A stretch of 64,000 nt of DNA, from assembly GCF_947495665.1 (NCBI RefSeq), contig NZ_CANLZV010000003.1, positions 1 through 64,000 on the forward strand, written 5' to 3'. This DNA is from an uncultured Sunxiuqinia sp. Lineage in GTDB: Bacteria > Bacteroidota > Bacteroidia > Bacteroidales > Prolixibacteraceae. The stretch's first letter is position 1; each line of letters opens with the position of its first letter. The notes below the pieces were generated by a model that did no database searches, was not told the DNA's origin, and was given only the letters and a program-made list of their open reading frames with translations. Shown in pieces: positions 1 to 8,311 of this stretch. The translations under genes were made by a program, and so were the position numbers.

Positions 1-593
1 AGGCAGCCGGATCGGCTTCTCCATACACTTTGGTTTGTCCGGCATCGGCTGTAATGGTGATTGGCCGTGCTGTAATGCTAAAGTCATCTGAGATGTAAGT
101 TACCGTGTAGTTGCCTTCCTTGTTGGTAGCTGCATCCACAATGGTGAGCGTTCCCTGGTTGATGGCATAGCTGCCGACTGTTTCACCAGCATCACGGCTT
201 AGTGCTCCGTCAAAAGAATCACCAGTTGCGAGACCATCACCTCCAACCGTATAGGTAAATGCTGCCGGATCAGTTTCTCCATACACTTTGGTTTGTCCGG
301 CATCGGCTGTGATGGTGATTGGACGTGCTGTAATGGCAAAGTCGTTTGAAACGTAAGTCACGGTGTAGTTGCCTTCCTTGTTGGTAGTTCCTTCCACAAT
401 GGTGAGCGTTCCCTGGTTGATGGCATAGTTGCCGACTGTTTCACCAGCGTCACGGCTTAGTGCTCCGTCAAAAGAATCACCAGTTGCCAGACCGTCACCT
501 CCAACCGTATAGGTAAAGGCAGCCGGATCGGCTTCACCATACACTTTGGTTTGTCCGGCATCGGCTGTGATGGTGATTGGACGTGCTGTAATT
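1..593 (-). repeat. Tandem 258-bp repeats encoding MBG modules
   Basis: The landmark ccatacacttt occurs at 21, 279 and 537, a strict spacing of 258 bp (86 codons). Two full units and part of a third are visible, and the array continues past the window edge. Differences between units are scattered single bases, mostly silent or conservative. The near identity suggests recent unit duplication or gene conversion, and copy number may vary between strains. Confidence 0.9.
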
Positions 594-2305
594 TCCAGCG
601 TTACCTCTGTCCGCTCTGCACTCACGCAGCCGGTTGTTGTATTTCGGGCTTGAGCCCATGCGGTGTAGGTGCCAACATTGATACCGGCAGGCGCAGTCGT
701 TGTTTCTGATCCGGTTTCGGTGGTGTACCAGTCGATTTCGATACCGCTTGGAGCACTGGCGGAGGCCGATTGCTCATTACCATTATAGCTTGTGTTTACA
801 TTGTTGGCAGTTGGGGCAGCAGGCAGTTCATTAATGGTAACTGTTACTAAAGTGCGGGTTTCACTTTCGCATCCTCTTAAACTATTTCTTGCTGCCGCAT
901 AGGCTGAATAAGTTCCTGGTTCAGTTCCTGATGGAGCGGAGATTATCGTGCCATTGCTTACTTCTGAATACCATACTATTTCTTCGCCTGTGCCTGCAGA
1001 GGCACTGCCTGTATGTATTTGTCCGTCGTAGCAAACGTTCATGTCTGTAGCCGTCGGAGCTTCCGGTAATGCATAAACGGTAATTTGCGCGGTTGCATCC
1101 ATTATGTCCTCTGTTCGTAAGCAGCCGTTTCCGTTGGTGATTGAGACAAGGTTATACTTCGTAATTATAGTAGGATTAACTTCAACATCAAAGGTAAATT
1201 CTCCGGGATCTGTTATTTCCTGTGACCAGGTTGTTGCCCCATCGGTATATTCAATGATGTAGGGCATTGAGAAACTGGCGTCCAATGCGTTGAATGTAAG
1301 TTGGCCAATTTCTCCGACGCATATTAAGTTGCCTTTAAATCCTCCCGAAGTATTATTAGGTGGCGTATCTATGGTTACGTATCTAGAGCTGGGGCTTCCG
1401 GTTCCACATCCATTGGTTGGAGTAACTTTTATATTGCCGTTGGTTTCCCCGAAATCAACCAGAATACTCGGAGTGCCCTGTCCTTCTGTTATTGTTGCCC
1501 CACTTGGCACGGCCCAGGTGTAGGTTAGTGCCCCATCGATGGGCGCAACAGAATAAGCTATTCCTGTTGCATTGGCACAAACATTTGTTTCGCCACTAAT
1601 GGGACCTGCATCAGCTACTGTGCTTGTGACAAGGATTGAAATTGATTCATTTTCTTTTTGCAAAGCGGTGTTTTCACTTCCCGAACCTGCATAATCTACT
1701 TCCAATTCGGTGGGGGCCGGGTTTGGAATTGTCATGGTGGTTGTTGCAATCCCATTGGCATCAGTAATGGCGGGTGCTGTCGTTGAGCCGAGAATGAATG
1801 TTAGTGTTTCTCCAGCAACATTTTGCCAGGAGCCTCCGCCTTGCTTATATTGAAGCTGTGCAGTGACTTCAATGTTTTCACCACAAATTCCTTCCGTAGG
1901 ACCCAAATTGATTAGTTGAGTCTGATAGGCATCGGTAAAAAAGGTTTCTGCAAACCAGCCGGTGTTGTAGCCCAAGGCCGTAAGTTGAAAGGCAGTTCCC
2001 AATTCTTGTTCCAGGACGTACCACTCATCGTAGATGTCGCCGTTGGCATCGGGAATAAGGTACCAGGGATCATGCGTATGAGACGGAATGTTGGGATCGA
2101 TGTGCGTAAGTGTTACCAGTACACTGTCGTCGTCAACCCAGCCGGAGCCGGTGATGATAACCCATTCGCCGGGCCAGTAGTCGTCTTTGTCCGTAAAGAT
2201 CGTTACCTCCTGTGCAGTACCTATGAGGTTGAGCATCAGAAAAACGAAGGAGAAGAACACAAAGCGCAAAAACGCTGGGAGTTGAGGTAAAGATTTTTCT
2301 TTCAT
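1..2305 (-). CDS. Secreted MBG/Ig-like repeat protein, N-terminal part (runs off window)
   Basis: This reading frame is open from an ATG at 2305 to the window edge (768 codons), so the C-terminus is missing. Residues 1-31 form a signal peptide: charged start, hydrophobic core (FVFFSFVFLMLNL), then a likely cut after GTAQ. Residues about 32-180 hold a beta-rich domain with many Asp and Trp. Ig-like modules with paired Cys follow; two of about 80 residues (genomic 600-1080) share the pattern APTA...WY...GTY.A.A.AR...GC.SE. From about genomic 593 to the edge come MBG-type modules starting ARPITITADAGQTKVYG, with an exact 258-bp (86-residue) period and roughly 90% DNA identity by eye. Such proteins in Bacteroidota are usually surface-exposed or secreted, often with a C-terminal sorting domain, which would lie outside the window. 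The ligand and role are unknown. The gene is transcribed leftward behind a hairpin-rich leader. Confidence 0.85.
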   Translation of the reverse strand, partial: MKEKSLPQLPAFLRFVFFSFVFLMLNLIGTAQEVTIFTDKDDYWPGEWVIITGSGWVDDDSVLVTLTHIDPNIPSHTHDPWYLIPDANGDIYDEWYVLEQELGTAFQLTALGYNTGWFAETFFTDAYQTQLINLGPTEGICGENIEVTAQLQYKQGGGSWQNVAGETLTFILGSTTAPAITDANGIATTTMTIPNPAPTELEVDYAGSGSENTALQKENESISILVTSTVADAGPISGETNVCANATGIAYSVAPIDGALTYTWAVPSGATITEGQGTPSILVDFGETNGNIKVTPTNGCGTGSPSSRYVTIDTPPNNTSGGFKGNLICVGEIGQLTFNALDASFSMPYIIEYTDGATTWSQEITDPGEFTFDVEVNPTIITKYNLVSITNGNGCLRTEDIMDATAQITVYALPEAPTATDMNVCYDGQIHTGSASAGTGEEIVWYSEVSNGTIISAPSGTEPGTYSAYAAARNSLRGCESETRTLVTVTINELPAAPTANNVNTSYNGNEQSASASAPSGIEIDWYTTETGSETTTAPAGINVGTYTAWAQARNTTTGCVSAERTEVTLEITARPITITADAGQTKVYGEADPAAFTYTVGGDGLATGDSFDGALSRDAGETVGNYAINQGTLTIVEGTTNKEGNYTVTYVSNDFAITARPITITADAGQTKVYGETDPAAFTYTVGGDGLATGDSFDGALSRDAGETVGSYAINQGTLTIVDAATNKEGNYTVTYISDDFSITARPITITADAGQTKVYGEADPAA

Positions 2306-2385
2306 AAGTATTTTGTTTTTTAGTTTATCATTCAGCAGTTTGTTTTTTAGAAAGCACTTGGGCGTATTGGCAGATTGTTTTATTC

Positions 2386-2399
2386 GACGGTCAACCGTC
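2386..2399. repeat. Short perfect inverted repeat
   Basis: GACGGT and ACCGTC arms separated by two bases (2386-2391 and 2394-2399). It is about 80 bp upstream of the MBG-protein start and could be an operator or the tip of an RNA hairpin. Confidence 0.45.
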
Positions 2400-2425
2400 T
2401 GTTGTGGAGTGCGTAGATATAAATG

Positions 2426-2489
2426 ATCTGATCTTTTATCAGATTCAGTATTTCATCTTTATAATGAGTTGGTACTCATTATAAAGATG
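2426..2489. repeat. Two adjacent perfect stem-loops, the second with 16-bp arms
   Basis: The first has arms ATCTGAT (2426-2432) and ATCAGAT (2438-2444) around a 5-base loop. The second has perfect 16-bp arms, CATCTTTATAATGAGT (2454-2469) and its reverse complement (2474-2489), around the 4-base loop TGGT. No T-run follows on either strand, so neither is a standard intrinsic terminator. Position suggests a regulatory or RNA-stability role in the leader of the leftward surface-protein gene, but this is inference. Confidence 0.6.
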
Positions 2490-2501
2490 TCTGCAAGGCA
2501 C

Positions 2502-2563
2502 TTTTTCAGGGAGTAAGGATGGTGGCTTCACCTTTGCAAGGTGCGTTTAACTTCCCTGAAAAA
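2502..2563. repeat. Nested inverted repeat (possible structured RNA)
   Basis: An outer stem pairs TTTTTCAGGGA (2502-2512) with TCCCTGAAAAA (2553-2563), 11 of 11 bases. Inside the 40-base interval is a small hairpin CACCTT-tgc-AAGGTG. The outer stem ends in T5/A5, so on either strand the 3' arm is not followed by a long U-run. It could be a structured leader element. Confidence 0.5.
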
Positions 2564-2840
2564 CGGGCAGGTCCTTCATCGTTCATGGTTAGTTCCTTGT
2601 TTGCAGGAAAAGCATTGAACGTGATTAAAAACAGAATAAAAAGTTATGACAATTTTTAGTTAGGGGCAATGGCCTGTTCGTGATGTTGTTAAAGAGCGTG
2701 CTGGAATGCCATGATTAGTTTTCAAACAGGCTTTTTAGATGAGCGAATGGTTGTTTCTACTGTTCGAGTAGGATGGAAAATTCCGCCTTAACTTTTAGGT
2801 TATAAAGTGTTTTAGGGGCTGCAGCTTGTTGTGGCAGGGC

Positions 2841-2876
2841 AAAAAAAAGAATCAGGAAGGTGAATTCCTGATTCTT
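2841..2876 (-). terminator. Intrinsic terminator of the FAD/Fe-S dehydrogenase gene
   Basis: Read on the minus strand, a 12-bp stem (AAGAATCAGGAA with TTCCTGATTCTT, 6-base loop) runs straight into a run of eight T. It lies about 35 bp past the stop codon at 2910. Confidence 0.85.
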
Positions 2877-2909
2877 ACGGTTTCTGATCGTTTATTTCGT
2901 ATGCCTTCC

Positions 2910-5828
2910 TTATTTTATCAAGGCGTCGTAAAGTATTTCTATCGGATGCATGGCTTCGCGTCCGGTTCCTTCAGCAATATGATGACGGCAGGATGTTCCT
3001 GGAGCAGCAATCAGCTCGTCGGACTGGGCTTCGCGCACAGCAGGAAACAAGACCAGTTCGCCAATTTTCTGGCTGAGTTCGTAATGCTCCTTTTCATAGC
3101 CAAACGAGCCGGCCATGCCGCAACAGCCGCTGGCAATTTCGCTAACGGCATAGTTGGCGGGTATTTCCAGCATCTTCTTTGTACTGGTAGTTGAGGCTAC
3201 TGCTTTTTGTTGGCAGTGTCCGTGCAGTTTTACCTGTTTTTTCTCCGGGGTAAACAGTTCCGGATTGATGTGTCCTTTTTCAAATTCAGCAGCAATAAAC
3301 TCATCCAGCATGAAGGTATTTTGGGCCAGCGCTTTGGCTTTTGGTTGTAATTCTTTGGTCACCAGTTCCGGATATTCGTCTCTGAAAGCGAGGATGGCCG
3401 AAGGCTCAATACCCAGAAGAGGAGTTTGTTCAGTCACGAGTTGATGAAGCAGCTCAACATTTTTACAGGCAATTTTCTGAGCCGTTTTTACCAAACCTTT
3501 TGAAAGGAACGTTCGTCCGCTTTCACGGTGCGTGGGAATGGCGACTTCATAACCCAGTTTATTCAGCAACAAAATGGCTTTTACTCCAATGTGGCTTTCA
3601 TTGTCGTTGGTAAATTCGTCGGCAAACAGGTAAACTTTGCCTTTGGCTGAGCCATTGAGCTGAATCGGTTTTTTGTACCACTGGCGCAGGCTGAGCTTCG
3701 ACAGTTTAGGAACCTGCCGTTCGGGAGCAAAGCCCACCAGCTTTTTAAAGGTGGTGGTGCCTGTTAACCAGTTGCTCATGGGAAGTGCCAAACGGGCGAG
3801 TCGGTTCAGTCGGGGAAGATAGGCAATAAGCCATGATCGAAACGGAATGCCATGACTTTCATAATAGTGCTGCAGAAACTCGGCTTTTAACTTCGCCATA
3901 TCGACACTGGACGGACATTCGGACTTGCAGGCCTTGCAGGAGATACACAAGTCAAGCACTTCCTTTATTTCTTCATGGTCAAAAGGATTGGGCTTTTCGG
4001 ATCGGGTTAAAAATTCGCGGAGGATATTGGCTCGCCCACGCGTCGTTTTATCTTCGTCCTTGGTGGCCATAAACGTTGGACACATGCTGCCGCCAATAGC
4101 TACACTCTTGCGGCAATCGCCTGACCCATTGCATTTTTCCACGGCCCGTAACAGGCCTTTTTGTTCCGAAAAGTCGAAGGTGGTTTCCAGCTTACGGGTT
4201 TCACCAAGCAAAAAGCGCAAGTTCTCGGTAATTGGAGGGGTGTCCACAATTTTTCCCGGGTTCAGAATCTGATGCGGATCCCAGGTTTGTTTCAATTCTT
4301 TGATCAGTTGGTAGTTGTGTTCGCCCAGCATGAAAGGAATGAATTCCCCCCTGAGCCGGCCATCGCCATGCTCCCCGCTTAATGATCCTTTGTATTTTTT
4401 GACCAGAGCTGCTATTTCGCGGGCAATGGTATGATAAAGCTGGACGTCAGTTTCTTCTTTTAAATTCAGAAGTGGGCGCAGGTGAATTTCGCCTGTGGCA
4501 ATGTGTGCGTACTTCACACAACTTAGCCCGTAATTGGCCAGAATTTCGTCGAATTCACGCATGTAGTCCGGCAGGTATTCGGGTGCAACGGCTGTATCTT
4601 CAATCACGGTTACGCTGCGTTTGTCGCCCGGAATGTTGGAGAGCAAACCCAGTCCGGCTGTGCGCAGTGCCCACACGCGTTTGATGTTGTCGGCTCCCTG
4701 AACCAGCGGGAAATGGTAGCCAAGCTTGGCTGAACGAAAATCCGCCTCCAGTTGCTCGGCAATTGCATGAATTTCAGCTTCTGTTTCCCGGGCAAATTCA
4801 ATCATCAGCATGGCTTTCGGATCGCCCTGAATGAAAAAACGGTTTTTGCGCTGCTCAATATTTCCTTTGGTGCAATTCATAATGATGTCATCCATTAATT
4901 CAATGGCACCAGGATTGTGTTTCAGGGCAATCAGGTTGCCGTAGTAGGCTTCCTGCAGGCTGCTGAAATGAGCGCAAACCAACCCTTTGTGTTTGGGCGG
5001 AAGCGGAATAAGGTTGAGCTTTAGCCGGGTGGAGAAGGCCAGTGTTCCTTCACTTCCGGCCAGTAACTTACAGAGGTTTATTTGTTCGCCATTGCCGGTA
5101 AACGGATCGGTTTCAAGAAGCACATCCAGGGCATAGCCATTGTTGCGGCGCTTTACTTTTGGGTCAGGGTATTCTTTTCGGATGTTTTCCTGGTTGACCG
5201 GATTGGACAGAATGGTGTTGATGTTTTGGTAAATCCGGGTTTCCAGGCTTTCGGGATTGCCGGCACATTTCGCCTGAAATTCTTCGGTGCTCAATGCTTT
5301 GAAAAGGACGGAGGAGCCATCGGCCAGCAAACAGTCCGCTTCCAGGATATGATCGCGGGCACTGCCATAAATGAGCGAATGCAGTCCGCAGGAATTGTTG
5401 CCCACCATGCCACCAATACAGCAACGGTTGGCTGTTGAGGTTTCCGGTCCGTATTGCAAACCATGAGGTGCCAGGTATTGGTTGAGTTCAGTCAGGTTAA
5501 CACCCGGTTCAACGATAACCCATTTTTCCCCGACATTCAATTCAAGGATTTTATTCAGGTACTTTGAAATATCCACAACAATCCCTTTTCCTACCACCTG
5601 GCCGGCTAGTGAGGTGCCGCCTGCACGCGGAATGACCGACGTTTGATGCTTATGGGCAAAAGCAATAATTTTTTGAAGGTCGGCCTTCGACTTGGGCTTA
5701 CATACCGCCTGTGGGATTTCCCGGTACGACGAAGCATCGGTTGCGTATATGATGCGTTGAACGTTGTTGGTATAGATTTCTCCTTCCAGGCTTTGCTTGA
5801 GCGGGTAAAACAGATCGGATTCCTTCAT
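2910..5828 (-). CDS. FAD-linked / Fe-S 2-hydroxyacid dehydrogenase (GlcD-GlpC fusion, YdiJ-like)
   Basis: A 972-residue flavoprotein fused to an iron-sulfur module, of the family that oxidises 2-hydroxyacids (D-lactate, glycolate or D-2-hydroxyglutarate) and feeds electrons to quinone or another carrier. Visible in order: an FAD-binding PCMH domain near residues 30-210 (SVIPRAGGTSLAGQ, GGMVGNNSCG), the FAD-oxidase C-terminal domain to about 540 (LSGEHGDGRLR), a Cys-containing stretch CNGSGDCR near 565, a ferredoxin-like CISCKACKSECP near 626, and a CCG-type cluster domain (HGHCQQKA; GCCGMAGSFGYE near 900). Length is close to the single-chain YdiJ-type enzymes (about 1000). The frame continues upstream to 5864, but the ATG at 5828 (MKESDLFYPL) starts directly before the conserved region and is preferred. 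It is monocistronic, with a terminator at 2841-2876. Substrate cannot be read from sequence. Confidence 0.9.
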   Translation of the reverse strand: MKESDLFYPLKQSLEGEIYTNNVQRIIYATDASSYREIPQAVCKPKSKADLQKIIAFAHKHQTSVIPRAGGTSLAGQVVGKGIVVDISKYLNKILELNVGEKWVIVEPGVNLTELNQYLAPHGLQYGPETSTANRCCIGGMVGNNSCGLHSLIYGSARDHILEADCLLADGSSVLFKALSTEEFQAKCAGNPESLETRIYQNINTILSNPVNQENIRKEYPDPKVKRRNNGYALDVLLETDPFTGNGEQINLCKLLAGSEGTLAFSTRLKLNLIPLPPKHKGLVCAHFSSLQEAYYGNLIALKHNPGAIELMDDIIMNCTKGNIEQRKNRFFIQGDPKAMLMIEFARETEAEIHAIAEQLEADFRSAKLGYHFPLVQGADNIKRVWALRTAGLGLLSNIPGDKRSVTVIEDTAVAPEYLPDYMREFDEILANYGLSCVKYAHIATGEIHLRPLLNLKEETDVQLYHTIAREIAALVKKYKGSLSGEHGDGRLRGEFIPFMLGEHNYQLIKELKQTWDPHQILNPGKIVDTPPITENLRFLLGETRKLETTFDFSEQKGLLRAVEKCNGSGDCRKSVAIGGSMCPTFMATKDEDKTTRGRANILREFLTRSEKPNPFDHEEIKEVLDLCISCKACKSECPSSVDMAKLKAEFLQHYYESHGIPFRSWLIAYLPRLNRLARLALPMSNWLTGTTTFKKLVGFAPERQVPKLSKLSLRQWYKKPIQLNGSAKGKVYLFADEFTNDNESHIGVKAILLLNKLGYEVAIPTHRESGRTFLSKGLVKTAQKIACKNVELLHQLVTEQTPLLGIEPSAILAFRDEYPELVTKELQPKAKALAQNTFMLDEFIAAEFEKGHINPELFTPEKKQVKLHGHCQQKAVASTTSTKKMLEIPANYAVSEIASGCCGMAGSFGYEKEHYELSQKIGELVLFPAVREAQSDELIAAPGTSCRHHIAEGTGREAMHPIEILYDALIK

Positions 5829-6293
5829 GGCTGATTGGTGTTTGTAAACGAACAAAAATATCAATTTATTTGGTGAGTTGAAGCCTTGCTTTCATGTTTT
5901 AGAAAAGCAGGATCATTCGTTTTTTTCCTTCGATTATTTCCAGGTAGAATCAACTGGGAAAATCCGTGCAATCGATTGTCTTGTTTTCGTTTGAAGCTTA
6001 AAAACAATGGGTTCAAAAAATGACGATTTCAGAAGATTAACAAATAATTATCCTTGCCGAGGGGTTTAGACAGGTTATTTTCGCTACTTTTGCATTTTGA
6101 ATCTTTTACTCAAAAGTTAGAAATCTTAACCCTTAAGCCCAAACCATCGTACCAGTTAATCAGGCACTGGCTGAGAGGGTGTGTGAAAGATCAAAAGTAT
6201 ATCAGAAAACAACTTGCTTGTTTGTCGGTTTCTGCCCTTTGACAGGAAAAGCATGGCAAGCAGATATTAATAAATCAGATAAGTTTTTTTCGA
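5829..6293. other. Divergent intergenic region upstream of pta
   Basis: This 465-bp AT-rich region separates the leftward dehydrogenase gene from the rightward fermentation cluster. A plus-strand promoter candidate at 6065-6092 is listed separately. A short open frame at 6054-6242 has no recognisable features and is probably not a gene. No other structure was seen. Confidence 0.5.
6065..6092 (+). promoter_or_regulatory. Candidate Bacteroidota promoter for the pta cluster
   Basis: TACTTTTG at 6085-6092 matches the TAnnTTTG -7 element exactly. A weak -33-like TTTAG begins at 6065, about 17 bp upstream. This would leave an untranslated leader of roughly 195 bases before pta. Confidence 0.45.
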
Positions 6294-7298
6294 ATGAAAT
6301 TACTTGAACGTGTTATTAAGAACTCTCAGAGTTATCAAAAACGGATTGTTCTTCCGGAAGGAACAGAACCACGCACTTTGAGAGCCACAGAAATCATTTT
6401 AAATGAAAATATTGCCCGGATCATCCTTTTGGGAAATCCGGTAGAAATTATGCAGGCAGCCGAAGAGTGTGGCGTAAACATCAAGGGGGCTGTTGTAGTT
6501 GATCCAAAAACTGATGATCGTCGGTCGCACTACGCTGACATGATGGTTGAAATCAGAAAATCAAAAGGGCTGAGCAAGGAAAAAGCATTGGAAATGTTGA
6601 ATGATCCTTTGGTATTTGCTCCTATGATGATTAAAAATGGCGATGCTGACGGTGAAATTGCCGGAGCCGTTAATTCAACAGGCGACGTTTTGCGTCCCGC
6701 TTTTCAGTTTGTAAAAACTTCACCCGGGGTAAGTGTCGTTTCAGGCGCTTTCCTGATGTTTGTGAATGATCCTCACTTTGGACATGACGGAATTTTGGTA
6801 TTTGCCGACTGTGCTGTTATGCCCGATCCGAATGAGCGTGAATTAGCTGAAATTGCTGTAACAACAGCCAAAACAGCCAAAGCCATTGTAGGTATGGAAC
6901 CCCGCGTGGCCATGCTGAGCTTTTCAACCAAAGGGAGTGCCCAGCACGAGCGGGTAAACAAGGTTGTAGAAGCGACAAAGATTGCCAAAGAAATGGCTCC
7001 TGAATTGAAAATTGACGGCGAACTGCAGCTTGATGCAGCTTTGATGCCTGATGTAGCCCGGTTGAAAGCGCCTGAAAGCGAAGTGGCCGGACGTGCAAAC
7101 ATATTGGTATTTCCAGGCTTGGAAGCCGCCAATATTGGCTATAAATTAGTACAACGACTGGGAAAAGCGGAAGCAATTGGGCCGGTTCTGCAAGGAATGG
7201 CAGCTCCAATTAACGACTTGTCCAGAGGTTGTTCGGTAAGTGATATTGTTAATATGGTAGCGATTACCTCTAATCAGGCAGCTACCTCGTTCGAATAA
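6294..7298 (+). CDS. pta: Phosphate acetyltransferase
   Basis: Catalyses acetyl-CoA + Pi to acetyl phosphate + CoA, the first step of acetate formation, in the cytoplasm. At 334 residues it matches the short single-domain PTA/PTB class (about 320-340), without the N-terminal regulatory domains of long Pta. Family landmarks are IVLPEGTEPRTLRA near residue 18, VNSTGDVLRPAFQFVKTSPG near residue 126, MLSFSTKGSA near 205, ELQLDAAL near 242 and a C-terminal NILVFPGLEAANIGYK. It opens a five-gene same-strand cluster, with a dehydrogenase paralogue 12 bp downstream and ackA after that, so acetyl phosphate passes directly to acetate kinase. A related gene at 9710 is called ptb; this one is assigned to acetyl-CoA because it is paired with ackA. 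Confidence 0.93.
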   Translation: MKLLERVIKNSQSYQKRIVLPEGTEPRTLRATEIILNENIARIILLGNPVEIMQAAEECGVNIKGAVVVDPKTDDRRSHYADMMVEIRKSKGLSKEKALEMLNDPLVFAPMMIKNGDADGEIAGAVNSTGDVLRPAFQFVKTSPGVSVVSGAFLMFVNDPHFGHDGILVFADCAVMPDPNERELAEIAVTTAKTAKAIVGMEPRVAMLSFSTKGSAQHERVNKVVEATKIAKEMAPELKIDGELQLDAALMPDVARLKAPESEVAGRANILVFPGLEAANIGYKLVQRLGKAEAIGPVLQGMAAPINDLSRGCSVSDIVNMVAITSNQAATSFE

Positions 7299-7310
7299 AT
7301 TTAGTTGCAA

Positions 7311-8282
7311 ATGGCTAGTGAAGTTATTTATGAACCAATTGAAGAATTTGGTTTAATTAAGAAACAAGTTTCAAAGGCGCTTTTCTCTAAAATCGGCTTG
7401 GTAGGCTGTGGACTCGTAGGACAAAACATTGCCCGCGTGGCCAGCTACTATGGCATTGAAGTGGTTTTTATTGAAGTAAGCGAAGACAAGATTAGGGAAG
7501 CCTACCGGAATATTGAAAAAATTCTGGATAACCGGATTGAACACTGGGGCTTGACGCAAGGTGAAAAAAGAGCCATCCTTTCGCGAATCAAAGGTTCGTT
7601 GGATTACAAGGATTTGGCCGGTTGTGATTTTGTGGTGGAAGCCATCCGTGCGGTTAACCGTGGCGGAAAAATCAAAGAACGGAAGAAAATCTTCCAGAAG
7701 ATTGAAGAAGTGGTCGACCGCGATTGCATTATCGCAACGAACTCGACCACAATCATCATTACCGAACTGTCGTCGGAAATGAAATATAAAGATCGCTGCA
7801 TCAGCTTTCATTTTTCTGTTTCGTCGCGCGAATCGCGGATCATGGAAGTTGTCAAAGGACTTTATACCTCTGAAGAATCTTATGCCAAAGTTTGTCAGTT
7901 TGTCAAACTCATCAACCGGACAATTATACCCGTTGAAGAGTCTGCAGGGCTGGTAAGCGTTCGTCTTTTTGTGGTTTTACTCAATGAAGCTTGTGAAATC
8001 CTGATGGAAGGGATAGCCACGATGGAAGATATTGATACCACAATGAAAATTGGGCAGGGAATGAGATTGGGGCCATTTGAATTGGCTGATAAAATGGGCT
8101 TGGACAAAATTGTCCGCTGGATGGAAAACATCTATGCTGAATTTGGTGACGTACATTTTAAACCGTCTCCATTTATTAAGCGCTTGGTACGTGCCAAGCA
8201 ACTGGGCGTTTCTACAGGAAAAGGTTTCTATGAATATGATGAAGATGGAAACCGGATCTCAAACAGCGCAAACATTTGTTAA
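7311..8282 (+). CDS. Divergent 3-hydroxyacyl-CoA dehydrogenase family protein
   Basis: A 323-residue protein with the two-domain fold of 3-hydroxybutyryl-CoA dehydrogenase: an N-terminal NAD-binding Rossmann domain (GLVGCGLVGQNIA, residues 29-41) and a C-terminal domain ending GKGFYEYD. The catalytic His (H167 in ISFHF) and Glu (E179 in IMEVV) can be aligned. However, the HFFNP loop of classical enzymes reads HFSVS, and the conserved Asn of the VNR motif is Val217 (LVSVRL). Substrate preference or activity may therefore differ from butyrate-pathway Hbd. About 25 extra residues precede the Rossmann strand. The ATG at 7311 is chosen over an in-frame TTG at 7305. It sits 12 bp after pta and 29 bp before ackA, so co-transcription is likely. 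No crotonase, thiolase or acyl-CoA dehydrogenase genes are nearby. Confidence 0.8.
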   Translation: MASEVIYEPIEEFGLIKKQVSKALFSKIGLVGCGLVGQNIARVASYYGIEVVFIEVSEDKIREAYRNIEKILDNRIEHWGLTQGEKRAILSRIKGSLDYKDLAGCDFVVEAIRAVNRGGKIKERKKIFQKIEEVVDRDCIIATNSTTIIITELSSEMKYKDRCISFHFSVSSRESRIMEVVKGLYTSEESYAKVCQFVKLINRTIIPVEESAGLVSVRLFVVLLNEACEILMEGIATMEDIDTTMKIGQGMRLGPFELADKMGLDKIVRWMENIYAEFGDVHFKPSPFIKRLVRAKQLGVSTGKGFYEYDEDGNRISNSANIC

Positions 8283-8311
8283 AAAACAATCTCAACGAAA
8301 ATTTTGAAGGA

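Larger units (their letters stand above)
2306..2840. other. Long hairpin-rich intergenic leader
   Basis: About 535 bp between the start of the MBG protein and the terminator of the FAD/Fe-S dehydrogenase gene, with no convincing gene. It holds four inverted repeats within 180 bp, listed separately: 2386-2399, 2426-2444, 2454-2489 and 2502-2563. Since the flanking gene at 2305 reads leftward, these would lie in its promoter region or 5' untranslated RNA. I could not place a confident TAnnTTTG promoter on the minus strand here. Confidence 0.5.

Noticed and set aside
2502-2563. Integron attC or insertion-element end
   Set aside because: No core sites, no cassette genes, no integrase and no target duplication were seen; it is kept as a possible structured RNA.
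3154-5438. Several plus-strand frames of 70-118 codons
   Set aside because: All are antisense shadows of the FAD/Fe-S dehydrogenase gene.
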